From: Mycobacterium paraense
GTDB taxonomy: Bacteria > Actinomycetota > Actinomycetes > Mycobacteriales > Mycobacteriaceae
Assembly (NCBI RefSeq): GCF_002101815.1
Contig: NZ_LQPM01000010.1
Coordinates: forward strand, 248,001-312,000
DNA: 64,000 bases
Direction of reading: 5' to 3'
In this document: in pieces, positions 17,724-25,981 of the stretch
Position numbering within the stretch: position 1 is the stretch's first letter
Layout of the letters: every line of letters starts with the position of its first letter
The notes under the pieces: generated by a model
Databases searched by the model: none
Told to the model about the DNA's origin: nothing
Seen by the model: only the letters and a program-made list of their open reading frames with translations
Translations under genes and position numbers: made by a program

Positions 17724-19400
17724 CTAGGGCTTTCCGTTCGCGCCGGGGGCGCCGAATACGCCGCCCTGGCCGCCGGTGCCGCCGTGCCCGGCGCCGAAAC
17801 CGTTGCCGCCGTTGCCGCCGAGGCCGAATATCGACGGGGTGTAGGTCCCCATGTCGATGGTCCCGGCGTTGCCGCCGTTGCCGCCGTTGGCGGGGCCGCC
17901 GCCGGTGCCGGCGTCGCCGCCTTGGCCGCCTTGGCCGAAGAACCCAAGGCCGCCGCCGCCGTCGCCGCCGTTGTTGAACCCATTGCCGTTGGGAGCGGCG
18001 CCGCCGTGCCCGCCGTTGCCGCCGATGCCCGCCACCAGCCCGGCACCCAGGCCACCGGCCCCGCCGACGCCGCCGTTGCCCTGGGCCGAGGCGCCGCCGG
18101 CCCCGCCGACGCCGCCGCCGGCGATGCCCGTCACCGTGGCCGCTTCGCCCCCGACACCGCCGGCGCCGCCCGTCGCGTTGCCGCTGGCGGCGCCGCCGGC
18201 CCCGCCGTTGCCGCCGATGGAGGCGCCCAACCCGATGAAGTCTGGGGCCCCCGCGGCACCGCCGGCGCCGCCGGCCCCGGCGGTGCCCGAGTTAACAGCG
18301 GCGCCGCCCACGCCGCCGGCGCCGCCCTGGGTCAAGTCGATGCCGAAGAAGCCGGAGGAAGCGCTGGCGCCGCCCGCGCCGCCGGCGCCGCCGTTTGCCC
18401 CGGCGACAGTGGCGTCGCCACCGTGCCCGCCGGCGCCGCCCATGCTCAGGTCGATCCCCAACGGGCTGCGGGCGAAGCCCTGGCCGCCCGCGCCACCGAT
18501 GCCGCCGGTACCCCCGGCAGCGGTGGCGGCGCCGCCGTGCCCGCCAGCGCCGCCGAAGCCAAGGAAGAGGCCGGTTCCGTTGCCGCCGGCCCCGCCAGCA
18601 CCGCCGGTCCCGGTCGTGGCGTCGCCGCCGGCCCCGCCGGCGCCGCCGATGCCTTCGAAGAAGCCGGCGCGGCCGCCGCCGCCACCGGCTCCGCCGCTGG
18701 TCACGGCACCCCCGGCGGCCGCACCGGCCCCGCCGAAGCCGCCGGAGCCGAACAGCAGGGCGTTGCCCCCTGCCCCGCCGGCCCCGCCGCCGGTCCCACC
18801 GGCGCCACCGAGCCCGCCATTGCCCCAGAGCCACCCGCCGGTGCCGCCGTGGCCGCCCGCCATGCCGGGACCGCCGGTCCCGCCCATGCCGCCGACGCCC
18901 AACAAACCAGCCGGCCCTCCGGCGCCGCCGGCCTGCCCGGCGCCGCCGGAGCCGCCGTTTCCGCCGCGTCCCCACAAGATCCCGCCCGCACCACCGTTCG
19001 CCCCGGTCCCGGGTGCGCCGTCGGTGCCCGGGCCGATCAGTGGGCGACCCAACAACGTGTTGGTCGGCGCGTTGATGACCCCCAGCACGTCTTGCGCCAG
19101 CGTCTGCAGCGGATTTGCGCTGGCCGCCTCGGTTGCCGCGTAGGCGCCGCCCGCGGCGTTGAGCGCCTGCACAAACTGGGTGTGGAACACCGCCGCCTGG
19201 GCGCTGAGCGCCTGGTATTGCGCGCCATGGCTGGCGAACAGGGAGGCGATCGCCGTCGACACCTCGTCACTGGCTGCGGCCAGCAAGCCGGTGGTCGGGA
19301 TGGCGGCTGCCGAATTGGCGGCGGTCAACGACGACGCGATGCCCGCCGCGTTCTCTGCGGCCGTCGCGACTGCCTCGGGCACTGCAACCACAAATGACAT
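17724..19400 (-). CDS. PE_PGRS family protein
   Basis: 558 residues. [20 protein letters not shown] is the PE domain start (Pro-Glu at 8-9; domain about 1-95), GRPLIG at 118-123 is the conserved linker, and the rest is Gly/Ala-rich PGRS sequence with repeated GGAGG/GGxGG units. Exported by a type VII (ESX-5-like) system and expected at the cell surface; the PE C-terminal YxxxD/E-like signal region falls near AYAATEAAS. Such genes vary by slippage and recombination of repeats. The mirror frame on the other strand is a Pro-rich artefact. An imperfect AGGTTG precedes the ATG. Confidence 0.93.
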   Translation of the reverse strand: MSFVVAVPEAVATAAENAAGIASSLTAANSAAAIPTTGLLAAASDEVSTAIASLFASHGAQYQALSAQAAVFHTQFVQALNAAGGAYAATEAASANPLQTLAQDVLGVINAPTNTLLGRPLIGPGTDGAPGTGANGGAGGILWGRGGNGGSGGAGQAGGAGGPAGLLGVGGMGGTGGPGMAGGHGGTGGWLWGNGGLGGAGGTGGGAGGAGGNALLFGSGGFGGAGAAAGGAVTSGGAGGGGGRAGFFEGIGGAGGAGGDATTGTGGAGGAGGNGTGLFLGFGGAGGHGGAATAAGGTGGIGGAGGQGFARSPLGIDLSMGGAGGHGGDATVAGANGGAGGAGGASASSGFFGIDLTQGGAGGVGGAAVNSGTAGAGGAGGAAGAPDFIGLGASIGGNGGAGGAASGNATGGAGGVGGEAATVTGIAGGGVGGAGGASAQGNGGVGGAGGLGAGLVAGIGGNGGHGGAAPNGNGFNNGGDGGGGLGFFGQGGQGGDAGTGGGPANGGNGGNAGTIDMGTYTPSIFGLGGNGGNGFGAGHGGTGGQGGVFGAPGANGKP

Positions 19401-19536
19401 GTGACAACCTCCAGCTAGCCCGCCCTGAGCGGATGGTAGGCGCCGCAGGTGTCCAATTCGACATGTTTACAACAATTGGCAGGAGCTTGCCAGAAGTCGC
19501 ACCGACCTTCCTTGCGTCCGGGTGAACAGGAGTTAG

Positions 19537-20007
19537 ATGAGCGGCGTGGCCCCGCTACTCACGGCCTGCAGCGGCTTTTTGCTCGCGGTCTTGTGGATGG
19601 ATCTGATCTTCGACGTCCAGGTCTTCCAATATCGAAGTGCCACTGAGGAATTGCCCGAGCGCGCGCTCGTCTCCATCGCGGGTTACTACCACCGCGCCAC
19701 GACCACGTCGCGACCGATGAGCCACCTCATCGCGGCCGTCATGCTCATCTTGTTGGCCGCGTTGGGGTTTCAGGCCGCTCGCGGCCACGACCCGGCATGG
19801 CTGATGGGGACCTCGGCCGCGCTCGCCGGGGTGCCGGTGCTGCTGGCGCTGACACACACGGTCCCGAGCGCCGTTCGGCTCGGGCGCCGAACGGACGGTC
19901 CGGCCGAACAGACCCGTCTGGCGCGGGCCATCTGCCGCGATCACCTGATCTGCTTCGCGGGCATGCTGGCGTTCCTGGTCGTGTGGACGGCCCGCGCTTG
20001 CGCCTGA
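19537..20007 (+). CDS. Small integral membrane protein, unknown
   Basis: 156 residues with four predicted helices: LLTACSGFLLAVLWMDLIFDV, LIAAVMLILLAALGFQA, LMGTSAALAGVPVLLALTHTV and LICFAGMLAFLVVWTARA. The pattern resembles DUF1772-like membrane proteins, but no clear signature residue set is seen. CAGGAG lies before the ATG at 19537. It is divergent from PE_PGRS and precedes the nitronate monooxygenase gene by 126 bases, which contain a KstR-type site. Function unknown. Confidence 0.7.
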   Translation: MSGVAPLLTACSGFLLAVLWMDLIFDVQVFQYRSATEELPERALVSIAGYYHRATTTSRPMSHLIAAVMLILLAALGFQAARGHDPAWLMGTSAALAGVPVLLALTHTVPSAVRLGRRTDGPAEQTRLARAICRDHLICFAGMLAFLVVWTARACA

Positions 20008-20082
20008 CAGCCACCTGAAACGTCGTAGTGCCGGGGAGCCGGCCGGGGGCGGCTGGCCACGTCAGGGCAGCAGGTACTAAAC

Positions 20083-20096
20083 TAGAACACGTTTCA
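20083..20096. promoter_or_regulatory. KstR-type operator (perfect consensus)
   Basis: TAGAACACGTTTCA fits the KstR consensus TNNAACNNGTTNNA at all eight defined positions. It lies 37 bases before the ATG of the Rv1894c-like nitronate monooxygenase, a usual distance for repression. KstR is the TetR-family repressor of mycobacterial cholesterol catabolism, relieved by a 3-oxo-cholestenoyl-CoA-type ligand. The repressor gene is not in the window. Confidence 0.65.
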
Positions 20097-20133
20097 GTTC
20101 TTCCAGCGTCGGTCAAGCTTTCCAGGAGTAGGC

Positions 20134-21264
20134 ATGCACACCCCGATTTGCGACGAGCTTGGTATCGAGTTCCCGATCTTCGCCTTCACCCACTGCCGTG
20201 ATGTCGTGGTCGCCGTCAGCAAGGCCGGTGGTTTCGGCGTGCTCGGCGCCGTCGGCTTCACGCCCGAGCAGCTGGAGATCGAGCTCAACTGGATCGACGA
20301 GAACATCGGCGATCACCCCTACGGGGTCGACATCGTCATCCCCAACAAATACGAGGGCATGGATTCCCACCTCTCCGCGGAGGAGCTGGCCGAGACGCTG
20401 CGCAAGATGGTGCCGCAGGAGCATCTGGACTTCGGCAAGAAGATCCTCGCCGACCACGGGGTGCCGGTCGAAGACAGCGACGCCGACAGCCTGCAACTGC
20501 TCGGATGGACCGAGGCGACGGCCACCCCGCAGGTCGAAGTGGCGTTGAAGCACCCGAAGGTGAAGATGATCGCCAACGCGCTCGGCACTCCCCCGGCCGA
20601 CATGATCAAGCACATCCACGACGCCGGACTCAAGGTGGCCGCGCTGTGTGGATCGCCGTCCCAGGCCCGCAAGCACGCCGACGCGGGCGTCGACATCATC
20701 ATCGCCCAGGGCGGCGAGGCCGGCGGACACTGCGGCGAGGTGGGCTCAATCGTGTTGTGGCCGCAGGTCGTTAAGGAGGTCGCCCCGGTGCCGGTGCTGG
20801 CGGCGGGGGGCATCGGCAGCGGTCAGCAGATCGCGGCCGCTCTGGCGCTGGGTGCGCAGGGCGCGTGGACCGGCTCGCAGTGGCTGATGGTCGAGGAATC
20901 GTCGAACACGCCGGTGCAGCAGCAGGCCTACGTTAAGGCGGGCAGCCGCGACACCGTGCGGAGCCGTTCGTTCACGGGCAAGCCGGCCCGGATGCTGCGC
21001 AACGACTGGACCGAGGCGTGGGAGCAGCCGGACAACCCCAAGCCGCTCGGTATGCCGTTGCAGTACATGGTTTCCGGCATGGCGGTGCGGGCCACCAACC
21101 GGTATCCCAACGAGTCCGTCGACGTCGCGTTCAACCCGGTCGGTCAGGTGGTCGGGCAGTTCACCAAGGTGGAGAAGACGGCGACCGTCATCGAGCGCTG
21201 GGTGCGGGAGTACCTGGAAGCGACCAACAGGCTCGACGAGTTGAACGAGGCCGCCTCCGTCTGA
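20134..21264 (+). CDS. Nitronate monooxygenase family FMN protein, Rv1894c-like
   Basis: 376 residues of the NMO/2-nitropropane dioxygenase TIM barrel: PIFAFTHCRDVVVAVSKAGGFGVLG at the N-terminus, DIIIAQGGEAGGHCGE (His-containing active-site segment) and VLAAGGIGSGQQIAAALALGAQGAWTGSQWL (FMN phosphate loop). Oxidises alkyl nitronates, or acts as an FMN oxidoreductase on an enone. Equivalent to Rv1894c. The KstR-type box upstream suggests a role in sterol or propionate-type catabolism. CAGGAGTAGGC before the ATG is a good ribosome site. It ends three bases from the convergent Rv1893-like gene. Confidence 0.9.
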   Translation: MHTPICDELGIEFPIFAFTHCRDVVVAVSKAGGFGVLGAVGFTPEQLEIELNWIDENIGDHPYGVDIVIPNKYEGMDSHLSAEELAETLRKMVPQEHLDFGKKILADHGVPVEDSDADSLQLLGWTEATATPQVEVALKHPKVKMIANALGTPPADMIKHIHDAGLKVAALCGSPSQARKHADAGVDIIIAQGGEAGGHCGEVGSIVLWPQVVKEVAPVPVLAAGGIGSGQQIAAALALGAQGAWTGSQWLMVEESSNTPVQQQAYVKAGSRDTVRSRSFTGKPARMLRNDWTEAWEQPDNPKPLGMPLQYMVSGMAVRATNRYPNESVDVAFNPVGQVVGQFTKVEKTATVIERWVREYLEATNRLDELNEAASV

Positions 21265-21267
21265 CGC

Positions 21268-21513
21268 CTATTCGTCGTCGACGTCGTCGACGTCGTCAGC
21301 GTCCTCCGCGCCGGGACCGGTGAAAACCTCTTTGGTGCGGTCGACCGCGTAGGTGCCGATGTCGATCGAGTTCTGGACGATGCCGCTGGCGCCGCCGGCG
21401 ACGTCGCCGCGGATGATGTCGCCGGCGTGTTCGACGATGTCCGAAGCCTTTTCGACGGCATTCGTCGCGATGTCCCTGACCGCGTCGACTGCGTCCCTGG
21501 GGTTGAAGCCCAT
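21268..21513 (-). CDS. Small conserved mycobacterial protein, Rv1893-like
   Basis: 81 residues: MGFNPRDAVDAVRDIATNAVEKASDIVEHAGDIIRG, an amphipathic helical segment, then an acidic tail ending in DADDVDDVDDE. Similar to Rv1893 by position and character. No known domain; the helices could associate with membranes or form coils. GAAAGGGAACCG before the ATG supports translation. Function unknown. Confidence 0.7.
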   Translation of the reverse strand: MGFNPRDAVDAVRDIATNAVEKASDIVEHAGDIIRGDVAGGASGIVQNSIDIGTYAVDRTKEVFTGPGAEDADDVDDVDDE

Positions 21514-21567
21514 CGGTTCCCTTTCGTTGCAAGGTCTTTGGTACGACTCTAGACGGGGGCCCGGGCG

Positions 21568-21858
21568 TCAGTAGTTCACCAGGGTGCGCCAGTAGTCCTC
21601 GGGGATCTCGGCGCCGGACCGCAAGACGCGCGCGAGGCCGACGGCCATCGCGACGCCGAGCAGGCCGAGCCACAGGCCGGCCAGCCCGATGACAGCCCAC
21701 AGCGCGGCGGTGAGCGCCGGCCACGGCGACAGCACGGCGAGCACCGGCGCGAAGAAGAAACCGGCCCCGATGTACCACGCCGAGCCGGCGCGATCGGAAG
21801 CCAGGACGAAGCGCAGCCAGCGCGGGATCGGCGCCTGGGCGGGCTCTGCCGGCTTCAT
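21568..21858 (-). CDS. Small membrane protein, Rv1892-like
   Basis: 96 residues with two or three hydrophobic segments (AWYIGAGFFFAPVLAVLSPW, LTAALWAVIGLAGLWLGLLGVAMAVGLARVL) and a short C-terminal tail PEDYWRTLVNY. Positional and sequence likeness to Rv1892. It probably forms a small operon with the Rv1891- and Rv1893-like genes, all leftward. Function unknown. Confidence 0.7.
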   Translation of the reverse strand: MKPAEPAQAPIPRWLRFVLASDRAGSAWYIGAGFFFAPVLAVLSPWPALTAALWAVIGLAGLWLGLLGVAMAVGLARVLRSGAEIPEDYWRTLVNY

Positions 21859-21870
21859 GGCCTCAGCCGG

Positions 21871-22275
21871 TTATCCCGATGGCGGGAAGAATCCCGCCCC
21901 GGTGAACCAGCCCTCTTGCCACCCCTGGTCCCCCAGGCACAGCATGGGCAGTCCGCGATCCGACTGCGCCGCCGCCTGCGGGCCGGGGCACTTCGCGCCG
22001 GCCTGCTGCACGCCGTACAGCGGATACGAGATGACCCAGTAGCCGGTCGTCGCGGCGGGGAATTGGTTGGGCGGCGGGAAGTGACAGGCCTCGGCCTGCC
22101 CGCTGGGGCCGCGTCCGAAGATGAAGCGCTCGTAGTTGTCGCAGGGCGCACCTAGTGAGGCGTCGTAGTTCATCCCCGGCACGTCGCCGTTGTAATGCTG
22201 ATCGGCCGCGGCGGACGGCGCCATGCCGATCGCGATGCCCGCTATCGAAGCGGCACTGAGCAGTTCCCGAATCAT
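21871..22275 (-). CDS. Secreted protein, Rv1891-like
   Basis: 134 residues: a signal peptide (ELLSAASIAGIAIGMAPSAAA, cleavage near residue 23) and a mature protein with Cys residues in APCDNYERFIFGRG, EACHFPPPNQFP, AKCPGPQ and MLCLGDQGW, so two disulfides are likely. The WQEGWFTGAGFFPPSG ending is characteristic of this mycobacterial family (Rv1891). ATG at 22275 is chosen for signal-peptide length; a GTG at 22287 is possible. Only 12 bases from the next gene, so likely co-transcribed. Function unknown. Confidence 0.78.
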   Translation of the reverse strand: MIRELLSAASIAGIAIGMAPSAAADQHYNGDVPGMNYDASLGAPCDNYERFIFGRGPSGQAEACHFPPPNQFPAATTGYWVISYPLYGVQQAGAKCPGPQAAAQSDRGLPMLCLGDQGWQEGWFTGAGFFPPSG

Positions 22276-22324
22276 CTTCCACCCCACCTGTCGCCGGTGA
22301 CCAGGACCAAAGCATATCCGCCGG

Positions 22325-22912
22325 TCAAACACGCCGGTAGGTGCAGATCAACACGCCGGTCCCGGTCGCCGTCGTCGACACCAGCTGAAGCGCGCGGGCC
22401 CGGCCATCGCCGGGAAACAACCGCTTGCCGCCGCCGAGCAGGATCGGTTCGATCATCAGCCGGTATTCGTCGACCAGGTCGTGCTCGATCAGCTGCGCGG
22501 CCAGCGACGGGCTGCCCATCACCTGGAGGACCCGACCGTCGCGGGCGCGCAGCTCACGGATCGCGCCGATCGCGTCGTCGGGCGGTAACAGCGCCGAGCC
22601 GGTCCAGCTCAGATCGTCTTGGGTGAGCGTGCGGGACGCCACGTATTTCGGGATCTCGTTCATGCGGTCGGCGAAGGGGTCACCGGCGCGCGCCGGCCAG
22701 GCGGCCGCCATCGTCTGCCACGTGCGACGGCCGAACAGCAGCGCATCGGTGCCGGCCATCGTGTCGGCAACGGCGGGTCCCATGGTCTCCGGTTCGAAGT
22801 ACGGCATGGACCAGCCCCCGTGCGCGAATCCCCCGTCGGTGTCCTCGCCCGGACCGCCCGGGGCCTGGACGATCCCGTCGAGGCTCATGAAGTGACTGAG
22901 AACGATGCGCAT
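22325..22912 (-). CDS. RibD C-terminal/dihydrofolate reductase-like protein
   Basis: 195 residues: MRIVLSHFMSLDGIVQAPG, DALLFGRRTWQTMAAAWP (NADPH-binding GRRTW) and DGRVLQVMGSPSLAAQLIEHDLVDEYRLMIEPILLGGGKRLF, the RibD_C signature. Proteins of this group are NADPH-dependent reductases of unknown substrate and are common as orphan genes in actinobacteria. GGGAG precedes the ATG at 22912. It is divergent from the CYP125-like gene and shares the intergenic segment holding the KstR-like site. Confidence 0.85.
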   Translation of the reverse strand: MRIVLSHFMSLDGIVQAPGGPGEDTDGGFAHGGWSMPYFEPETMGPAVADTMAGTDALLFGRRTWQTMAAAWPARAGDPFADRMNEIPKYVASRTLTQDDLSWTGSALLPPDDAIGAIRELRARDGRVLQVMGSPSLAAQLIEHDLVDEYRLMIEPILLGGGKRLFPGDGRARALQLVSTTATGTGVLICTYRRV

Positions 22913-22984
22913 GGGCTCCCTTTTCGGTCGATCGGTGCTGTCGCTTCCCATACAGACCGGCGCGGCCCGCGAAACTCATCGAGG

Positions 22985-22998
22985 CTGAACGTGTTGCA
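22985..22998. promoter_or_regulatory. KstR-like operator (7 of 8 consensus positions)
   Basis: CTGAACGTGTTGCA contains the core AACGTGTT, exact for KstR, and matches TNNAACNNGTTNNA except the first T. It lies about 100 bases before the CYP125-like start and about 70 bases before the divergent reductase start. Given that the P450 is a sterol-oxidising type, regulation by KstR is plausible; the distance is somewhat long unless the transcription start is far upstream. Confidence 0.5.
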
Positions 22999-23098
22999 AT
23001 TCGGGCCGTCGATCTTGCTGCAACGCTTCCCAACCGTGGTGTAGCAATGGTTTCCTTGCACAAGGATGCCTAGAGGACTTCGTATCGAGGAGCGCGCC

Positions 23099-24382
23099 AT
23101 GTCAACCGCAGAGCCAACGGCCAAGCCGGTCCCCAATCTGCCGCCCGGGTTCGATTTCACCGACCCGGACATCCACGCGGAGCGGCTGCCGGTGGAAGAG
23201 CTGGCCGAGCTGCGCCGAACCGCGCCGATCTGGTGGAACGAGCAGCCGATCGGGGCGGGCGGATTCGACGACGGCGGCTTCTGGGTGGTGTCCAAGCACA
23301 AGGACGTCAAAGAGGTTTCGCTGCGCAGCGACGTCTTCTCCAGCCTGGAGAAGACCGCGCTGCCGCGCTACAAGGACGGCACCGTCGGCGAGCAGGTCGA
23401 GCGCGGAAAGTTCGTCCTGCTCAACATGGATGCGCCGCAGCACACCCGGCTGCGCAAGATCATCTCGCGCGCCTTCACGCCCCGGGCCATCGAGCGCCTG
23501 CGCGACGACCTGGCCGAGCGCGCCCGACACATCGTCGAGCAAGCCGCCGCCGAGGGCCGCGGCGACTTCGTCGAGCAGGTCTCGTGCGAGCTGCCGCTGC
23601 AGGCCATCGCCGGGTTGATGGGTGTGCCACAGGAAGAGCGCAAGAAACTCTTCCACTGGTCCAATGAGATGGTCGGCGACCAGGACCCCGAGTTCGCCAA
23701 CAACGACGCCATCACCGCGTCGGTCGAACTCATCATGTACGGCATGCAGATGGCCGCCGATCGGGCGAAGAACCCGGGCGAAGACCTCGTCACGAAGCTG
23801 GTGCAGGCCGACATCGACGGGCACAAGCTGTCCGACGACGAGTTCGGCTTCTTCGTCATCTTGCTCGCGGTGGCCGGCAACGAGACCACCCGCAACTCGA
23901 TCACCCAGGGCATGATGGCCTTCACCGACTTCCCCGACCAGTGGGAGCTGTTCAAAAGGGAGCGCCCGGCCACCGCGGCCGACGAGATCGTGCGGTGGGC
24001 CACCCCGGTCACGTCGTTTCAGCGCACCGCGCTGGAGGACTACGAACTGTCCGGCGTGCAGATCAAGAAGGGCCAGCGGGTGGTGATGGTGTACCGCTCG
24101 GCCAATTTCGACGAGGACGTGTTCGACGACCCGTTCACCTTCAACATCCTGCGCGACCCCAATCCGCACGTGGGATTCGGCGGCACCGGCGCGCACTACT
24201 GCATCGGGGCGAACCTGGCGCGCATGACGATCGACCTGATGTTCAACGCGATCGCCGACGGCATCCCTAACCTGGAATCGATCGGAAAACCCGAACGGCT
24301 GCGCTCGGGCTGGCTCAACGGGATCAAGCACTGGCAGGTCGATTACCACACCGACGGCGCGAAAGCACCTGCCGCGCACTAG
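23099..24382 (+). CDS. Cytochrome P450, CYP125 family (steroid C26/27 oxidase paralogue)
   Basis: 427 residues. Large parts match CYP125A1 from memory: NLPPGFDFTDPDIHAERLPV, ELRRTAPIWWNEQP, FVLLNMDAPQHTRLRKIIS. AGNETTRNSITQGMM is the I-helix oxygen motif, EIVR the K-helix ExxR, and FGGTGAHYCIGANLAR the haem-thiolate loop with the Cys ligand. CYP125A1 oxidises the cholesterol side chain terminus; here the context differs from the kstR cholesterol cluster (no fad/kst genes next door), so this is likely a second family member. ATG at 23099 with GAGGAG; a start at 23066 is possible. An ADH follows after 10 bases. Confidence 0.88.
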   Translation: MSTAEPTAKPVPNLPPGFDFTDPDIHAERLPVEELAELRRTAPIWWNEQPIGAGGFDDGGFWVVSKHKDVKEVSLRSDVFSSLEKTALPRYKDGTVGEQVERGKFVLLNMDAPQHTRLRKIISRAFTPRAIERLRDDLAERARHIVEQAAAEGRGDFVEQVSCELPLQAIAGLMGVPQEERKKLFHWSNEMVGDQDPEFANNDAITASVELIMYGMQMAADRAKNPGEDLVTKLVQADIDGHKLSDDEFGFFVILLAVAGNETTRNSITQGMMAFTDFPDQWELFKRERPATAADEIVRWATPVTSFQRTALEDYELSGVQIKKGQRVVMVYRSANFDEDVFDDPFTFNILRDPNPHVGFGGTGAHYCIGANLARMTIDLMFNAIADGIPNLESIGKPERLRSGWLNGIKHWQVDYHTDGAKAPAAH

Positions 24383-24392
24383 CATCGACCGC

Positions 24393-25406
24393 ATGGCTAC
24401 CCATCGAGCTGTCCACGTCAAGTCGGCCGGGGCACCGTTAGAACTGGTCGATGTCGAAACCACGCCGCCGGGCCGTGGCGAGGCGCGGCTGACGGTCACC
24501 GCGTGCGGGATCTGCGGCACGGACGCACACTTCGTCGCGGGCGGCTTTCCGGGCATGACGTGGCCGTTGACCCCCGGGCACGAAATCGCCGGGACGATCG
24601 CCGAACTCGGTCCCGGCGTCGAGGGTTTCGAGGTCGGCGATCGCGTCGCGGTCGGGTGGTTCGGCGGCTGCTGCTACCACTGCGACCAGTGCCGGAAAGG
24701 CCAGTTCATTCACTGCGAGAACGGCAAGGTCCCGAGCTACCAGTACCCGGGCGGGTACGCCGAGTCGGTGACCGTCCCGGGCAACGCGCTCGCCCGGATA
24801 CCGGCGGGGCTCACCGACGCTGAGGCCGCGCCGATGGGCTGCGCCGGCGTCACCACCTACAACGCGTTGCGTCACACGAGGGCGGTGCCCGGCGACCGGG
24901 TCGCCATCCTCGGCGTCGGCGGGCTCGGCCACCTCGGGGTGCAGTTCGCCCGGGCGATGGGGTTCGAGACCATCGCGATCAACCGTGGCAGCGGCAAGGA
25001 GGAGGACGCCCGGAAGTTGGGCGCCCACCACTACATCGACTCCACCGCCACCGATCCCGCGGAAGCCCTGAAGGCCTTGGGCGGCGCGGCGGTGGTGCTG
25101 GCGACCGCGGGCAACTCGCCGGCGATGGCCGCAACCGTCGGCGGGATCGCGCCGCGGGGTGAACTCGTCACCGTCGGGGTCACGCCTGAACCGTTGCCGA
25201 TCAGTCCGATCCAGCTGATCGGACCCGGAGTCAGCATCGTCGGTCATCCCTCCGGTACGGCCAAAGACGTCGAGGACACCATGCATTTCGCGGTCCTGTC
25301 CGGCGTTCGGGCGTGGATCGAGGAGCTGCCGCTGGCGCAGGCGGCCGAGGGGTTCGCGGCGCTGGAGCAGGGGCGAGCGCACTTCCGCACCGTTTTGACG
25401 ATGTGA
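24393..25406 (+). CDS. Zinc-dependent alcohol dehydrogenase
   Basis: 337 residues, medium-chain ADH: ACGICGTDAHFVAGGFP (catalytic Zn Cys), PGHEIAGTIAELG (His-Glu), CCYHCDQCRKGQFIHC (structural Zn cysteines), MGCAGVTTYNALRH (catalytic Zn Cys) and ILGVGGLGHLGVQFARAMG (NAD(P) loop). It follows the CYP125-like gene by 10 bases on the same strand and precedes a YceI gene by 13 bases. A P450-made terminal alcohol oxidised to aldehyde would be a sensible pairing, but that is inference. Confidence 0.88.
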   Translation: MATHRAVHVKSAGAPLELVDVETTPPGRGEARLTVTACGICGTDAHFVAGGFPGMTWPLTPGHEIAGTIAELGPGVEGFEVGDRVAVGWFGGCCYHCDQCRKGQFIHCENGKVPSYQYPGGYAESVTVPGNALARIPAGLTDAEAAPMGCAGVTTYNALRHTRAVPGDRVAILGVGGLGHLGVQFARAMGFETIAINRGSGKEEDARKLGAHHYIDSTATDPAEALKALGGAAVVLATAGNSPAMAATVGGIAPRGELVTVGVTPEPLPISPIQLIGPGVSIVGHPSGTAKDVEDTMHFAVLSGVRAWIEELPLAQAAEGFAALEQGRAHFRTVLTM

Positions 25407-25419
25407 CTACAGTCGGTCT

Positions 25420-25965
25420 GTGACCGACCTGTGGACCCTGACCGCATCCGACGGCGAGTTGTCGATCCGCACCGGGGTGACCGGTAGGGCCGCGCGGATG
25501 GGCCATCGGCTCATCATCGCGATGACGCGCTGGGAGGCCACCGTGGCGTGGGCCGGCGCCGAACCGGTCACCGCGGAGCTGGCCGTGGACGTCGATTCGT
25601 TCGAGGTGCTGCACGGCGAGGGCGGGGTCAAGGGATTGTCCGGTCCGGAGAAGGTCCTGGTGAAGTCGAACGCGTTGAAGTCGTTGGACGCCAAGCGCTA
25701 TCCCGAGATCCGCTTCGCCGCCGACACGATCGACAAGGCCGACGACGGGTACCGCCTGACCGGAAAGCTGCACATCCGCGGCAAGTCCCGCAAGCACGTG
25801 ATCGACTTGCGCACAACCGATCTCGGCGACGAGTGGCGCATGTCGGTCGAATGCACCGTTCGGCAAACCGATTACGGCGTCAAGCCCTACTCACTGCTGA
25901 TGGGCTCGGTGAAGGTCGCCGACGAGGTGTCGGTGTCGTTCACCGCGACGCATCCCAAGGCCTGA
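25420..25965 (+). CDS. YceI family lipid-binding-like protein
   Basis: 181 residues of the YceI beta-barrel: LWTLTASDGELSIRTGVTGRAARMGHRL, AELAVDVDSFEVLHGEGGVKGLSG, LDAKRYPEIRFAADTI, YRLTGKLHIRGKSRKHVID. YceI proteins bind polyisoprenoids or other amphiphiles in a hydrophobic pocket. No signal peptide is seen, so it is cytosolic, unlike E. coli YceI. GTG start, 13 bases after the ADH gene; probably the third gene of the P450 operon. Confidence 0.85.
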   Translation: MTDLWTLTASDGELSIRTGVTGRAARMGHRLIIAMTRWEATVAWAGAEPVTAELAVDVDSFEVLHGEGGVKGLSGPEKVLVKSNALKSLDAKRYPEIRFAADTIDKADDGYRLTGKLHIRGKSRKHVIDLRTTDLGDEWRMSVECTVRQTDYGVKPYSLLMGSVKVADEVSVSFTATHPKA

Positions 25966-25981
25966 GCTCGGCCGCGCGTCG

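Noticed and set aside
17851..19143. Pro-rich frame opposite PE_PGRS
   Set aside because: It reflects the GGC/GCC repeats read on the other strand; PE domain and PGRS pattern fix the coding strand.
17724..19400. PGRS repeats as a CRISPR-like array
   Set aside because: Repeats are short, degenerate GGxGG units without spacers of constant length, and there are no cas genes.
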